This document shows, piece by piece, positions 6,460 to 6,673 of a stretch of 6,673 nucleotides of DNA. The notes below the pieces were generated by a model. It did no database searches, was not told the origin of the DNA, and worked only from the letters and a program-made list of their open reading frames with translations. Source of the DNA: CAZIZT01 sp964544085 (GTDB lineage Bacteria; Campylobacterota_A; Desulfurellia; Desulfurellales; Hippeaceae); the NCBI GenBank assembly GCA_964544085.1, contig CAZIZT010000029.1:1-6673 (forward strand), in the 5' to 3' direction. Every line of letters starts with the position of its first letter. Within the stretch, counting starts at the first letter, position 1. Both the position numbers and the translations under genes were made by a program.

Positions 6460-6673
6460 TTTGCTCCATTAACTCCTGATAAGCCTTTTTTATACACAGA
6501 TCCATAACCACTTCCATGCCACCGGATCTTGCAATCCTCTCCGCTTCCTTAGAGACAATTCCCTCCTGCAGCCAGAGCACTTTAGCTCCTATGCTCAGCG
6601 CCTTTCTGGCAATCTCAGGACAGTACTTGCTCTGCCTGAAAACATCCACAATATCCACAGGCACATCTATAGC
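6452..6673 (-). CDS. CoA-binding domain protein (YccU-like), N-terminus cut by window edge
   Basis: The last 73 residues of a small CoA-binding (CoA_binding_2 superfamily) protein; members are usually about 130-140 residues, so about half is missing. The frame stays open to the right edge, so the GTG at 6664 is an internal Val and not the start. Family landmarks are PVDIVDVFR near the beginning of the visible part, IGAKVLWLQEGIVSKEAE in the middle and EVVMDLCIKKAYQEL near the end. They match the second half of a Rossmann-like domain as in E. coli YccU and the Thermus homologue. Homologues bind coenzyme A in structures, but their physiological role is not established. The stop lies 8 nt inside murA, which makes this gene the first member of the cluster seen here. 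The family call is good; no function beyond CoA binding can be given. Confidence 0.85.
   Translation of the reverse strand, partial: AIDVPVDIVDVFRQSKYCPEIARKALSIGAKVLWLQEGIVSKEAERIARSGGMEVVMDLCIKKAYQELMEQNG

Noticed and set aside
6452..6664. Reading the CoA-binding gene as a complete 70-residue protein from GTG at 6664
   Set aside because: The frame is open to the window edge and known homologues have about 60 more residues upstream; the GTG is an internal Val codon.

Overview
This window carries one compact gene cluster, all on the minus strand, so it reads from the right edge to the left. The host is most likely a Gram-negative (diderm) anaerobic or microaerophilic bacterium. Supporting signs are MurA together with a lipoprotein whose +2 residue would send it to the outer membrane, a periplasmic binding-fold protein, an iron-sulfur type-4 uracil-DNA glycosylase, a short HisG that needs a HisZ partner, and a SudB/NfnA-type flavoprotein subunit. 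These traits together recall lineages such as Desulfurella/Hippea, Deferribacteres or other deltaproteobacteria-like groups. That placement is inference; a type-4 UDG is common in, but not limited to, thermophiles. Base composition looks moderate and even throughout, with no visible sign of a transferred island.

Layout in transcription order: 6673-6452, the C-terminal half of a CoA-binding (YccU-like) protein, cut by the window edge; 6459-5206, murA; 5209-4601, hisG (short form, GTG start); 4604-3975, type-4 uracil-DNA glycosylase; 3978-2896, exported type-1 periplasmic-binding-fold protein; 2923-1847, aroB; 1869-1162, TPR protein with an acidic spacer; 1172-582, small lipoprotein of unknown function; 559-1, SudB/NfnA/PyrK-like FAD/NAD(P)-binding subunit, cut by the left edge.

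The first seven junctions overlap by 8, 4, 4, 4, 28, 23 and 11 nt, and the last has a gap of only 22 nt. Nothing resembling a promoter or terminator fits between the genes, so they probably form one translationally coupled transcript. The gene contents are mixed: peptidoglycan precursor synthesis (murA), histidine (hisG), aromatic amino acids (aroB), DNA repair (udg), envelope proteins (binding-fold protein, lipoprotein) and redox metabolism (sudB). It looks like a housekeeping superoperon rather than a dedicated pathway.

I found no mobile element, CRISPR array, tRNA, rRNA or defence system, and no stretch over 300 bases lacks a gene. The least explained genes are the binding-fold protein, which has no transporter beside it, and the TPR/lipoprotein pair. 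I do not see a convincing new biological system here.
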